A stretch of 64,000 bases of DNA, from NCBI GenBank assembly GCA_000171875.1, contig ABHI01000002.1, positions 620,001-684,000 of the forward strand, read 5' to 3'. Positions 7,623 to 16,472 of the stretch are shown here, one piece after another (position 1 is the stretch's first letter; each line of letters opens with the position of its first letter). The stretch is from Flavobacteriales bacterium ALC-1. GTDB lineage: Bacteria > Bacteroidota > Bacteroidia > Flavobacteriales > Flavobacteriaceae. Below the pieces are notes generated by a model, which had not been told where the DNA came from, did no database searches, and worked only from the letters and a program-made list of their open reading frames with translations. A program made the translations under genes and the position numbers.

Positions 7623-9962
7623 ATGGATAATTCATTTAATAATTTTTCTATTAAAGAGGAAGAAGGTAGTGTAGATTTAAAACAAGAGGTAAGGCGCTAT
7701 ATACGTTATTGGCCATGGTTTGTCCTAGCTCTGGCAATTGCACTAATAAGTGCTTACATGTATTTAAGATATGCTCCACGTATTTATCAAACCTATTCTA
7801 AAGTTAAAATACTAGATGAATCTGAAGGGCTAGAATTGCCTACATCTGCATTTATATTTAAAAGAACAAATATAAACCTAGAAAATGAAATAGAGATATT
7901 AACATCCTATCTTATAATGGATCGTGTAGTAAGGAAGTTAAATCTTAATACAAGTTTTTATGAAGAAGGAACGATACAAACTTCTCAAATTGAAACACTT
8001 CCTTTTGAATTTAGACAAATTATTCACTCAGATAGTATAGTTAATAACATGTCCTATAAACTTAGAATTAAGGATAATGTTCTTGAAATTATAAATGAAA
8101 ATACAGAAAAAACATTTTCGTTTGAAGACTTTTCTACATTGAATAAAAGCCACCGCCTCCCATTTGAAGTTACACTTAATTCTAAAGGTTTAATATCTGA
8201 TTTTGGTGGTAGAAATTATATTATAAAGTTTAAGCCAATAAAAGGTGTTGCTTTAGGTCTTAAGTCTAAGATTAAGGTAGAAGCTATTGGTGAGTTGAGT
8301 GACTTACTTAAATTAACGATAAAAGGAGAGAGTAAGGAGCTTTCTGAGAGAATATTAGATACATTAATGGATGTGTTTGATAAGGATGGGATTTATGATA
8401 GACAATTAATTTCTCAACGTACAATAGACTTTATTAATAAGCGTTTTTTGTTATTAGCTGAAGATTTAGATTCGGTAGAAATTAGTTATCAGGATTTTAA
8501 ACAAAACAATAATCTCGTTGATTTAGCTACAGATGCAGAGTTAGGACTTCAGCAACGTTCAGAATCAGAAGGCGAGGTATTTGAAATAGAAAGTCAATTG
8601 TTACTAGCAAAATCATTAGATAGCTCATTAAATGATGTTGACGGTTCTGGATTACTTCCTGCAAACATAGGTATTGAAAACGCAGGAATTAATAGTTTAA
8701 TTTCGGATTATAATATTGCTGTAATTAACAGGGATAAATTAGCAACAAGTGGTGGGATAAATAATCCTTCGGTAAAATTAGCACAGAATCAAGTTGAAGA
8801 TTTAAAATCCAATATTAATCGATCTCTGAAAACGTATATAAGTCAATTAGAGGTATCACGTCAACAATTAGAAAATAGAAATCGTAGATTTAGTGGAAAG
8901 GTAGCTCAAATTCCAGAAAAGGAGCGGTTGCTTAATTCTATTGTACGTGAACAAAAAATAAAAGAAAGTTTATATTTATTATTATTACAAAAAAGAGAAG
9001 AAGCAGCTATTAATTTGGCTATAACAGAACCATCTATTAAAGTGGTTGATTATGCATTGTCGGGTTCAAATCCAATTTCACCCAAATCAAGTATCATATA
9101 TGCTGGAGCTATTTTGGGGGGATTACTAATTCCATTTGGTATACTGTACCTAATTTTTATACTTGATACCAAACTTCATAGTAAAGAGGATATAACAGGT
9201 GTAAATTCTAAAATACCAGTAATTGCAGAAATTCCAGATGTAAAAAGTAAAGAGAATATTATTTTTAACGACCCTAATGACCGGTCAGCTCTAGCAGAAT
9301 CCTTTAGAATCTTAAGTTCTAATGTGGATTATATTTTGCCAATAAAAGCTGATAAGAAAGGAAAAGTGATATATTGTACATCAACCATTAAAGGTGAGGG
9401 AAAAACCTATGTTAGTATTAATTTATCATTAGCATTATCTAGTATTAATAAAAAAGTATTACTTATAGGTGCTGATTTAAGAAACCCACAAATACATACA
9501 CATATTAATCAAGATAAACATAAATCAGGATTGTCAAATTATTTGCACGATATAGATTATGATTGGAGAGACTCATTAATAAGTGGGTTTGATAAACATT
9601 TAAACCATCATATTATATTATCGGGGAGTATTCCACCTAATCCTGCTCATTTATTAACTAATGGTCGTTTTACTAAGCTAATTGAAGAAGCAAAATTAGA
9701 ATATGATTATATAGTAGTTGATACAGCTCCAACTATTTTAGTAACAGATACGATGTTAATTTCTCAATTGGCCGATGCAACTATTTACTTAGCTAGAGCT
9801 AATTATACTGAGAAAAACTTACTAAAATTCTCTAAAGAGTTATCTGAGTCAGGTAAGCTAAACAACATGGCATATGTTGTTAATAGTGTTGGAGCAAGTA
9901 AATCTTATGGATATAGTTATAACTATGGCTATAACTATGGTTATGGAACTAAATCTAAATAA
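7623..9962 (+). CDS. wzc: Wzc-type tyrosine autokinase / polysaccharide co-polymerase
   Basis: The protein has 779 residues. The N-terminal Wzz domain has a membrane helix at about 31-50 (WPWFVLALAIALISAYMY), a long periplasmic coiled coil (about 270-470) and a second helix at about 492-512. The cytosolic BY-kinase domain follows: Walker A STIKGEGKT near 585, Walker A' VLLIGADLRNPQ near 617 and Walker B YIVVDTAP near 700. The C-terminus alternates Tyr with Gly/Asn/Ser (Tyr 762, 764, 766, 768, 770, 772, 774), the cluster that is autophosphorylated in this family. Cycles of phosphorylation control chain length and assembly with the Wza channel encoded five bases upstream. Confidence 0.93.
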   Translation: MDNSFNNFSIKEEEGSVDLKQEVRRYIRYWPWFVLALAIALISAYMYLRYAPRIYQTYSKVKILDESEGLELPTSAFIFKRTNINLENEIEILTSYLIMDRVVRKLNLNTSFYEEGTIQTSQIETLPFEFRQIIHSDSIVNNMSYKLRIKDNVLEIINENTEKTFSFEDFSTLNKSHRLPFEVTLNSKGLISDFGGRNYIIKFKPIKGVALGLKSKIKVEAIGELSDLLKLTIKGESKELSERILDTLMDVFDKDGIYDRQLISQRTIDFINKRFLLLAEDLDSVEISYQDFKQNNNLVDLATDAELGLQQRSESEGEVFEIESQLLLAKSLDSSLNDVDGSGLLPANIGIENAGINSLISDYNIAVINRDKLATSGGINNPSVKLAQNQVEDLKSNINRSLKTYISQLEVSRQQLENRNRRFSGKVAQIPEKERLLNSIVREQKIKESLYLLLLQKREEAAINLAITEPSIKVVDYALSGSNPISPKSSIIYAGAILGGLLIPFGILYLIFILDTKLHSKEDITGVNSKIPVIAEIPDVKSKENIIFNDPNDRSALAESFRILSSNVDYILPIKADKKGKVIYCTSTIKGEGKTYVSINLSLALSSINKKVLLIGADLRNPQIHTHINQDKHKSGLSNYLHDIDYDWRDSLISGFDKHLNHHIILSGSIPPNPAHLLTNGRFTKLIEEAKLEYDYIVVDTAPTILVTDTMLISQLADATIYLARANYTEKNLLKFSKELSESGKLNNMAYVVNSVGASKSYGYSYNYGYNYGYGTKSK

Positions 9963-9971
9963 TTTTTGTTT

Positions 9972-10634
9972 TTAAGAATTAGCAAGATTTTTTAAATTCT
10001 TAATAGTTGCAGTAGGATTATCACTTTTAAAGACATGACTCCCAGCAACAAAAGTATCGGCTCCAGCTTCAACTAATTTTTTAATATTCTTATCTGTTAC
10101 ACCACCATCAATTTCTATACGTGTATCTAAGCCTTGGTCATCAATCATTTTACGAAGATTTTTGATACGTTTATAAGTAATATCTTCGAATTTTTGACCA
10201 CCAAAACCTGGGTTAATAGACATGAGTAAAATCATATAACATTCTGGTAAAATGTCTTCTAAAACATTTAATGGTGTAGTGATATTTAAAACGATACCTG
10301 CTTTACAACCAGTATCTTTAATTTGCCTCAAAGTTCTATGTAAGTGAACTGTAGATTCATAATGAACAGTAATAATATCAGCACCTACCTTAGCAAATTC
10401 CTCAATATAGCGTTCTGGCTTTTCGATCATTAAGTGCACATCTAATGGCTTTGTTGCATGTTTTTTAATTGCGGCAATCACCGGCATTCCATAAGAAATG
10501 TTGGGTACAAAATGCCCATCCATAACATCGATATGAAACCAATCTGCATCACTATTATTAACCATTTCTGTATCACGTTGAAGGTTACCGAAATCGGCAG
10601 CTAACATTGAAGGTGCAATTAATTTTGAAGCCAT
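9972..10634 (-). CDS. rpe: Ribulose-phosphate 3-epimerase
   Basis: The 220-residue TIM barrel interconverts ribulose 5-phosphate and xylulose 5-phosphate in the pentose phosphate pathway. Visible motifs are the N-terminal APSMLAADFGNL, the metal-binding HIDVMDGHFVPNISYG near residue 34, HLMIEKPERYI, SINPGFGGQKF and the C-terminal EIDGGVTDKNI with phosphate-binding AGSHVFK. Length and motifs are those of typical bacterial Rpe. It converges with the wzc-like gene, with nine bases between the two stops. I see no strong hairpin there. Confidence 0.97.
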   Translation of the reverse strand: MASKLIAPSMLAADFGNLQRDTEMVNNSDADWFHIDVMDGHFVPNISYGMPVIAAIKKHATKPLDVHLMIEKPERYIEEFAKVGADIITVHYESTVHLHRTLRQIKDTGCKAGIVLNITTPLNVLEDILPECYMILLMSINPGFGGQKFEDITYKRIKNLRKMIDDQGLDTRIEIDGGVTDKNIKKLVEAGADTFVAGSHVFKSDNPTATIKNLKNLANS

Positions 10635-10660
10635 TTTTATTACGTTGTTTTAGGTTTGTG

Positions 10661-10668
10661 CAAATGTA
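10661..10668 (-). promoter_or_regulatory. -7 element upstream of rpe
   Basis: Read on the - strand this is TACATTTG, matching TAnnTTTG, and lies 26 bases before the rpe ATG. A matching -33 TTG is not evident at the expected distance, so only the -7 box is claimed. Confidence 0.45.
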
Positions 10669-10710
10669 AATAAAAAATGAAGTTTCTTCCGTTTGGAGTT
10701 GATAAGATCT

Positions 10711-10746
10711 TATAAAAAGTGAACCCACGGTAATCAGCCGTGGGTT
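10711..10746 (-). terminator. Intrinsic terminator of rpoD
   Basis: AACCCACGG at 10722-10730 pairs perfectly with CCGTGGGTT at 10738-10746 around a seven-base loop. On the - strand the stem is followed by CACTTTTTATA. It lies about 170 bases after the rpoD stop. The rest of the 10635-10919 gap holds two more hairpins (10767-10789 and 10799-10837) and the rpe -7 box, and no gene. Confidence 0.75.
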
Positions 10747-10919
10747 CTTTCATCAATCAAAAAACGAACAGTTATGTTTTGTAACTGTTGTTACCTTTAT
10801 TAGGTTGGTCGCTAAATATACAAAATCCTAACCTAATTATGTTTTAAACTACGTATTGTCTAAGTTTTTTCCAAAAATAATGATTTAAACTTAATTTTTG
10901 GTAATTGAACCTATCAAAA

Positions 10920-11783
10920 CTAACCTAAATAGGTCTTTAATATTTTACTTCTCGATGTATGTTTTAAACGTCTTATAGCTTTTTCTTTAATTTGTCTTAC
11001 ACGCTCACGCGTTAAATCAAACGTTTCTCCAATTTCTTCTAAGGTCATTGGGTGTTGGTTACCTAAACCAAAATATAAGCGTATAACATCTGCTTCACGA
11101 GGTGTTAAGGTCTCTAAAGCACGTTCAATCTCAGTTCGTAAAGATTCATGTAATAAATCTCTATCTGGATTTGGAGATTCTCCACTTCGTAATACATCAT
11201 ACAAGTTAGAATCTTCACCTTCAACTAAAGGTGCATCCATACTGACATGACGACCAGAATTTTTCATAGACTCTTTAACATCGTTAATGGTCATGTCTAA
11301 TTCTTTTGCAATTTCTTCCGCAGAAGGTGGTCGCTCATGACTTTGCTCTAAAAAAGCAAACGTCTTATTAATTTTATTGATAGAGCCAATCTTGTTTAAC
11401 GGTAAACGTACAATTCGAGATTGCTCTGCTAAAGCTTGTAATATGGATTGTCTAATCCACCAAACAGCATAAGATATAAATTTAAAACCACGTGTTTCAT
11501 CAAAACGTTGAGCCGCTTTAATTAAACCTAAATTACCTTCGTTAATTAAATCAGGTAATGTTAAGCCTTGGTTTTGGTATTGTTTAGCAACGGAAACAAC
11601 AAAACGTAGGTTAGCTTTTGTTAATTTCTCGAGAGCAATCTGATCACCTGCTTTAATACGTTGAGCTAATTCTACCTCTTCGTCTGCTGTGATAAGGTCC
11701 ACCTTGCCAATTTCTTGTAGGTATTTGTCTAATGATGCAGTCTCCCTGTTGGTAACCTGCTTAGTAATTTTAAGCTGTCTCAT
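10920..11783 (-). CDS. rpoD: Primary sigma factor, sigma-70 family (RpoD/SigA)
   Basis: The protein has 287 residues, the short primary sigma factor of Bacteroidota without a long region 1.1. Region 1.2 is seen at about 18-50 ([20 protein letters not shown]). Region 2 carries [17 protein letters not shown], the core-binding [18 protein letters not shown] and the -10 recognition helix [15 protein letters not shown]. Region 4.2 has the helix-turn-helix [21 protein letters not shown] near the C-terminus. In this phylum this factor reads TTTG / TAnnTTTG promoters, the type seen across the window. The gene stands alone, with its own terminator region downstream. Confidence 0.96.
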   Translation of the reverse strand: MRQLKITKQVTNRETASLDKYLQEIGKVDLITADEEVELAQRIKAGDQIALEKLTKANLRFVVSVAKQYQNQGLTLPDLINEGNLGLIKAAQRFDETRGFKFISYAVWWIRQSILQALAEQSRIVRLPLNKIGSINKINKTFAFLEQSHERPPSAEEIAKELDMTINDVKESMKNSGRHVSMDAPLVEGEDSNLYDVLRSGESPNPDRDLLHESLRTEIERALETLTPREADVIRLYFGLGNQHPMTLEEIGETFDLTRERVRQIKEKAIRRLKHTSRSKILKTYLG

Positions 11784-11885
11784 TTTATTTTAAGATTTGT
11801 GCAATATGTACAACAACAATGTGTTGCTCTTATTATACGTATGAAAGTAATAAAATGTTACAAAACAAGCTAAAAAATATAGTAG

Positions 11886-12854
11886 TTATTCAAAATCTAA
11901 AACTTGAGTAGCTTCTATTATTTGATAAAGTGCATCAATCTTAGTATAAAGTTTATTAAAAAAACTGAGTTTTTCCTTTTCACCAGCTGTATTTAAAAGT
12001 TTGGAACTTTGCAATTGTTTATTCAAGAATCCTTCTGCCTCTTTACAAGTTATTTTATCTGAAGTTTGATAGTAGGACAAGATGGTAAAAGGTACAAAGA
12101 GTGATTGTTGATTTGGTGTGCTTACTAAAACATTATTGTTCATTAATAATAACTCATTGTAATAAAATAGATAACGATTATTGTTTGGGGTTACTTTTTC
12201 TGAGATGCTAAACACTAATTGCTTAACATCTTTACATAATTTTAAAGCTGTAGAATTATCTATATGTCCAGCTTCATTGTAAAAATGAATTTGTTTTAAG
12301 GTGCTATTTACAGTAGTAACATCCCAAATTTCAGTAGTATTTAAGTTCTGATATAGACTTCCTAAAGCTTTTGCTGATTGTAAAGTTGCCACTTTTAAAG
12401 AAAACGATTCAAATCCTTTTGAAACCATTGAGGAGTCTAGTAATTTTAGCCATACAAACATTTTAAATCGACTCAATAAATTACTTTCTAAAGTGTAGAA
12501 AATTGGAATATCCTTCGCTGAATATAGGATGCGACTCTCGCTTTGATTAAGTAAGGGTTGTAAGGATTGATAAGAATTATCAAAATAAGTTTGTAGCTCT
12601 TTTTCGCTGTGTATAGGTTTAGTTTTTTCAACAGCAATGATGTCGTCTTTTGTATTTTCAAATAGTCTATCTAGGGAAAGATTATAGTATTTGGCTAAGA
12701 GTATACTTTCCTCTAATGAAAATTTGCTTTTTCCAGAGGTTCGTCTGTGTGCGGCATCGTAACTGATTTCTAAAGCTGTAGCAACGGCTTCATTGAGCGA
12801 TGTGCCTATCGGTAATTCGGATTTTAGTTTGTCCAATAAGTGTTGTTGAAACAT
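11886..12854 (-). CDS. Helix-turn-helix regulator-like protein, paralogue A
   Basis: A 322-residue cytoplasmic protein. Residues 1-65 form a helix-turn-helix-like domain (SLNEAVATALEISYDAAHRR, then SLEESILLAKYYNLSLDRLF). Residues 85-322 are an all-helical domain of unknown function with the stretch SRILYSAKDIPIFYTLESN. It aligns throughout with the protein at 13639-14640, sharing YDAA.RR.. , YSAKDIP.F.TL and a final V.DFE. The two genes have the same orientation and flank an outer-membrane protein gene. Transcriptional control of neighbouring genes is inferred; a perfect palindrome lies 17 bases before its start. No ligand-binding motif is recognised. Confidence 0.65.
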   Translation of the reverse strand: MFQQHLLDKLKSELPIGTSLNEAVATALEISYDAAHRRTSGKSKFSLEESILLAKYYNLSLDRLFENTKDDIIAVEKTKPIHSEKELQTYFDNSYQSLQPLLNQSESRILYSAKDIPIFYTLESNLLSRFKMFVWLKLLDSSMVSKGFESFSLKVATLQSAKALGSLYQNLNTTEIWDVTTVNSTLKQIHFYNEAGHIDNSTALKLCKDVKQLVFSISEKVTPNNNRYLFYYNELLLMNNNVLVSTPNQQSLFVPFTILSYYQTSDKITCKEAEGFLNKQLQSSKLLNTAGEKEKLSFFNKLYTKIDALYQIIEATQVLDFE

Positions 12855-12871
12855 GTAGAAAGGTATTAAAA

Positions 12872-12888
12872 TTTGTGATTATCACAAA
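12872..12888. promoter_or_regulatory. Perfect 17-bp palindrome, possible operator
   Basis: TTTGTGAT and ATCACAAA flank a single central T. The site lies between the divergently read regulator gene (start 12854) and the barrel gene (start 12971). A related half-site, TGTGATTAT, recurs near 12925-12933. Binding by the adjacent regulator is inference. Confidence 0.45.
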
Positions 12889-12970
12889 AAAATATCAGCA
12901 TATTGGTGATTTAGATAATTTTATGTGTGATTATGGCAATAGTTTTGAATTGAATTTAAACTTAGTAGTT

Positions 12971-13618
12971 ATGAAATATTTAATCACAATTGGTTTGTTA
13001 TTATTAGTTAATTTAAATCTAATTGGTCAAAATGATTCAATTCAAGAAGGAAATAGGTATAGACATTACGATTCGTATAATGATTACTGGAAAACGGTAA
13101 CATTTAAAATTGGTGGAGGCATATCTATACCTCAAGGAGAGCTTAAAAATTACTTTAGCACATCTGCTTTGTTAGAATTGAGCTTAGACTTTCCTGTAAC
13201 GGAAAATAAATCTATTGAACTTGCTTTGCAGTTTATTATTCCTAAACAAGATGCCCCTTTTCAATATATTAGAGGTGCAGAGTATATTGAAGCTGAGGCA
13301 TCTCTTCTTGTAAATCCTTTGCTAAGGTTTAAAAAGGTTTTAGGGAGTCCTGATTCTACAAAATTTGTTTTAGGTTTAGGAATTGGAGCTTCCGTTATTA
13401 GTTCTAACCAAAAAGTGAATTCATCAAATGATGATGATAGTTATGAGATTACATCTTTTTTGATTGCTCCAAGCCTAGATTACGTTAAAACCTTTAATAA
13501 TAAAGAGCAGTTGACTTTTAGTTTTGGAATTAATTATTCACCTTATAAAATTAAAGGAGCCATACAAAAAGATATAGGGTCTATAGCTTTAACGCCAAGA
13601 ATTCTGTATAGTTTTTAG
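12971..13618 (+). CDS. Secreted outer-membrane beta-barrel-like protein
   Basis: The start is placed at the ATG at 12971 because it is followed by a signal peptide (MKYLITIGLLLLVNLNLIGQ). The frame extends upstream but reads through the intergenic palindrome. The mature part of about 195 residues has alternating strands with aromatic girdle residues, for example KIGGGISIPQGEL, LGLGIGASVISS and FSFGINYSPYKIK, and ends in Phe (RILYSF), as outer-membrane barrels do. An eight-stranded barrel is plausible. It sits between two paralogous regulator genes on the opposite strand. The function is unknown. Confidence 0.72.
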   Translation: MKYLITIGLLLLVNLNLIGQNDSIQEGNRYRHYDSYNDYWKTVTFKIGGGISIPQGELKNYFSTSALLELSLDFPVTENKSIELALQFIIPKQDAPFQYIRGAEYIEAEASLLVNPLLRFKKVLGSPDSTKFVLGLGIGASVISSNQKVNSSNDDDSYEITSFLIAPSLDYVKTFNNKEQLTFSFGINYSPYKIKGAIQKDIGSIALTPRILYSF

Positions 13619-13638
13619 AATTTCTGATATATCATGGT

Positions 13639-14640
13639 TTATTCAAAATCAAAAACATCATTATCTAGCTGTATACGAGTTCTTAATTTATTTATTTTTT
13701 GGTGCATTCTATTAAAGAATAGAGATCTATCTTTTTCGCCTGAATTGACCAAAAGCTTAGAAATGCTCATTTGTTTTTCAAAAAACTCAAACATCAGTTC
13801 ACAAGTAGGCTGATGTTCAATTTTAAAGTAACTAATAACAGTAAAAGGTGTAAAAAACACTTTTTGATAAGGGGTGTTTACCATTATGGTATTACTCATA
13901 GTATGAATATCGTTTATATATAGGTTATAAATGGCTTTATTTTTTGAGCCAACTAAAGACTGTTTAATGGCTTGTTCTTCGACATGTCTAATAACATCTT
14001 CAATATCATTACAAATTAGAAGTGCCAATTCTTTTGATAGCATACCTGCCTCAAAATAGTATAAAACCTGCTGAAGCGATCCATTTATAGTGGTATTATT
14101 CCATATTTCAGTTATGTTTATGTCTTTATAGACTTCTCCTAGTTTAAAAGCACTGTCAAGTAACGTGTCAGGTATAGTTTTAATAAAATCATCAAAAGAA
14201 ACCTTTTCTTTAGTCATATTGGTATCTACATCCTTAAGCCAAACATATATTTTATATCGAGATAAATAGGAGTCCTTTAGTGTATGAAACAAGGGAATAT
14301 CTTTAGCGGAATAAATAATAGATGAACTTTTGAGCTTGGTTAAAGGGTACACACTATTATGTGACTGATCTAGCCATGCTTCTAATCCTTCTTTATTATG
14401 AATTGGAGGCGATAAATCTGCTAAAATGGTAGTTTGGCTTCCAACTTCATAAAGTTTATTAAGTGAAATTTTATAATGCTTTGCAAGTTTTACACTTTCT
14501 TCTAAAGAGAGACTAGTTTTACTATTAATTCGTCTATAAGCAGCATCGTAACCAATATCTAAAACACTTGCTATTTCTTCAACAAAGGATGTCTTATCGT
14601 TTGCTTTAGTTTTTAAATACGTTATGAATTCTTTTTGCAT
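13639..14640 (-). CDS. Helix-turn-helix regulator-like protein, paralogue B
   Basis: A 333-residue protein related over its whole length to the one at 11886-12854. The N-terminal DNA-binding-like domain reads SFVEEIASVLDIGYDAAYRR then SLSLEESVKLAKHYKISLNK. The helical C-terminal domain contains SSIIYSAKDIPLFHTLKDSY and WNNTTINGSLQQVLYYFEAG. The copies have diverged strongly, so the duplication is old or the copies came separately. The stop lies 20 bases from the stop of the barrel gene (convergent). The start faces the lipoprotein-radical SAM operon at 14778 across 137 bases, making that operon a candidate target. Confidence 0.65.
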   Translation of the reverse strand: MQKEFITYLKTKANDKTSFVEEIASVLDIGYDAAYRRINSKTSLSLEESVKLAKHYKISLNKLYEVGSQTTILADLSPPIHNKEGLEAWLDQSHNSVYPLTKLKSSSIIYSAKDIPLFHTLKDSYLSRYKIYVWLKDVDTNMTKEKVSFDDFIKTIPDTLLDSAFKLGEVYKDINITEIWNNTTINGSLQQVLYYFEAGMLSKELALLICNDIEDVIRHVEEQAIKQSLVGSKNKAIYNLYINDIHTMSNTIMVNTPYQKVFFTPFTVISYFKIEHQPTCELMFEFFEKQMSISKLLVNSGEKDRSLFFNRMHQKINKLRTRIQLDNDVFDFE

Positions 14641-14668
14641 TTTTAAAAAAAATAAAGCAGTAAGTTAA

Positions 14669-14688
14669 CTTATTTTGCAAAAAATAAG
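14669..14688. promoter_or_regulatory. Inverted repeat in the divergent promoter region, possible operator
   Basis: CTTATTTT at 14669-14676 and AAAATAAG at 14681-14688 are perfect arms around GCAA. It lies between regulator paralogue B and the operon starting at 14778. A -7-like TATGTTTG occurs at 14744-14751, 26 bases before that operon's ATG. The arms are AT-rich, so chance is possible. Confidence 0.35.
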
Positions 14689-14777
14689 AAAAAAATATCC
14701 GTTTTTAGGACAATTTCAAAAATGAATATGCAGTTTTTGCAATTATGTTTGATGTATTAATCTAATTTTCAATCATT

Positions 14778-16472
14778 ATGAAATTAAAAAATAATCAAGA
14801 AAACAACCCTTTAAGCATTTTTAAAAGGTATAATCGTTTTACACGGTTTATTTCAGTTTGTTTAGTAATTGCTATTATTAACCTTTCAATATCCTGTTCT
14901 TATTTTACAGTTAGAGATGTACCAACAACAGAAGAAGCTATTGTCAAGGAAGTTAATAATTTTAACGCTTCAAAAAAGTATGTTATTGTTCATTCAGGCG
15001 CCAATTCATGGCATTTAGAAGATATGGTGCTAAATGATGATGAACAAATTATTTCAGGTAATATTAGAGCTTTGAACAATGCTCATATATATAAAAAATC
15101 AAGAGGTAAAAAACGCGTGCATCGTTATAATCATAAGAAGCAAGATCCATTAAATGAAATTCACTTTTATTTAAGTACATCAACTAATTTTCAACTTGCT
15201 GAAGATGTAAATATTCCACTTAAGGATATAGAAAAGATATCTTACAATGATAAGAATACAGGTAGAACTATTGTTAATTCTTTTATTGGTGTAGTAGGCG
15301 TCGCTTTTGCTGGGTTATTAATTGCTGCCGCGTTAAAAAGTTCATGCCCATTTGTGTACATTAAAAATGGCCAAGAATTTCAATTCATTGGAGAATTATA
15401 TCCAGGTGTTATAACACCAAATCTTCAAAAAGATGATTATTTAGCATTGCCAGATTTTTATCCCGAAAATGGTCATTATACTTTAAAAATTGCAAATAAA
15501 TTAAAAGAAATACAATATACAGATCAGCTACAATTATTAGCAGTTAATCATCCTCAAGATGTAGATGTGTTAATTGATAATAATGGTGATTTTCAGACAT
15601 TCAAAGAAATTTCTGCACCAGTTAAAGTTGTTGGTGATCATGAAACTAATATTTTGGATTTAACTTTAAGAAAGGATAACAACTATTACACCTTTAATGC
15701 ACCTCAATCTACAGAGAATAGTACAAGAAGTATAATATTTGAATTTGAGAAACCAAAACAAGCCCAAAAAGCTAAGCTTTATTTAACGGCAAAAAATTCT
15801 GAATGGTTAGATTATGCTTTTGGAAAGTTCAATCAACAATTTGGTTCTTACTATAATACGTTTCAAAAAAAGCAACAAAAAGTAGATAAAATAACACTTA
15901 ATAAATGGATTAACGGACAGCATATACCACTCTCGGTACATATAATGACAACTAAAGGTTGGCAACAAGTTGATAAGATAAGTACAGTTGGTCCTTTGGC
16001 AATGCAGAATTTGGTTGTGCCAATTGATTTAAGCTCAGTAAAAGAAGAAGTTTTAAAAGTAAAGCTTGAAACTGGTTTTATGTTTTGGGAGGTTGATTAT
16101 GTAGGTATAGATTATTCAAAAAATATAGATGTAAATGTTACTAAAGTAAATCCAAGATCAGCTATAGATAACAATGGAAAAGATGTTACTCATTTGTTGA
16201 TACATCAAGATAAAAAGTATTTTGTACAACCAGAAATTGGTGATGAGGTTATTGTGAAATTTCCATCTATAATAAGTAATGATTCTCTAGCTAAGACTAC
16301 TATTTTTCTTAAAAATAGAGGCTACTATAATTATATAAGAGATTATGATGGAATGCCAGATGCTGAAAAACTAAAGGAATTTAAAGAGGATAATGCTTTT
16401 ACAAAGTTTTCTGAGAAAGCCTACTTCTATTTTATCAATTATAGTCTAAATAATCTCGCTCAAAATGAATAA
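14778..16472 (+). CDS. Large lipoprotein-like protein, first gene of a radical SAM / hydroxylase operon
   Basis: The 564-residue protein has a basic N-terminus, a hydrophobic stretch at about 24-39 and Cys40 (NLSISC), consistent with a slightly atypical lipobox. Residues 60-155 form a beta-rich domain. A second hydrophobic segment at 165-187 (SFIGVVGVAFAGLLIAAAL) is followed at once by SSCPFVYI with Cys190. The remainder is a large beta-rich domain. I recognise no enzyme motif. The last eight bases overlap the radical SAM gene, so the products are probably made together. A role as envelope receptor, scaffold or substrate for the next two proteins is inference only. Confidence 0.7.
   Translation: MKLKNNQENNPLSIFKRYNRFTRFISVCLVIAIINLSISCSYFTVRDVPTTEEAIVKEVNNFNASKKYVIVHSGANSWHLEDMVLNDDEQIISGNIRALNNAHIYKKSRGKKRVHRYNHKKQDPLNEIHFYLSTSTNFQLAEDVNIPLKDIEKISYNDKNTGRTIVNSFIGVVGVAFAGLLIAAALKSSCPFVYIKNGQEFQFIGELYPGVITPNLQKDDYLALPDFYPENGHYTLKIANKLKEIQYTDQLQLLAVNHPQDVDVLIDNNGDFQTFKEISAPVKVVGDHETNILDLTLRKDNNYYTFNAPQSTENSTRSIIFEFEKPKQAQKAKLYLTAKNSEWLDYAFGKFNQQFGSYYNTFQKKQQKVDKITLNKWINGQHIPLSVHIMTTKGWQQVDKISTVGPLAMQNLVVPIDLSSVKEEVLKVKLETGFMFWEVDYVGIDYSKNIDVNVTKVNPRSAIDNNGKDVTHLLIHQDKKYFVQPEIGDEVIVKFPSIISNDSLAKTTIFLKNRGYYNYIRDYDGMPDAEKLKEFKEDNAFTKFSEKAYFYFINYSLNNLAQNE

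Noticed and set aside
9907..9950. Tandem DNA repeat at the wzc end as a possible CRISPR or satellite
   Set aside because: The periodicity comes from codons for the Tyr-Gly/Asn tail; no spacers are present.
12800..12970. N-terminal extension of the beta-barrel frame
   Set aside because: The extension crosses the regulator gene and the palindrome; a proper signal peptide begins at 12971.
16465..16472. Frameshift between the lipoprotein and radical SAM genes
   Set aside because: The two products are distinct full proteins, and short overlaps of this kind are normal operon coupling.
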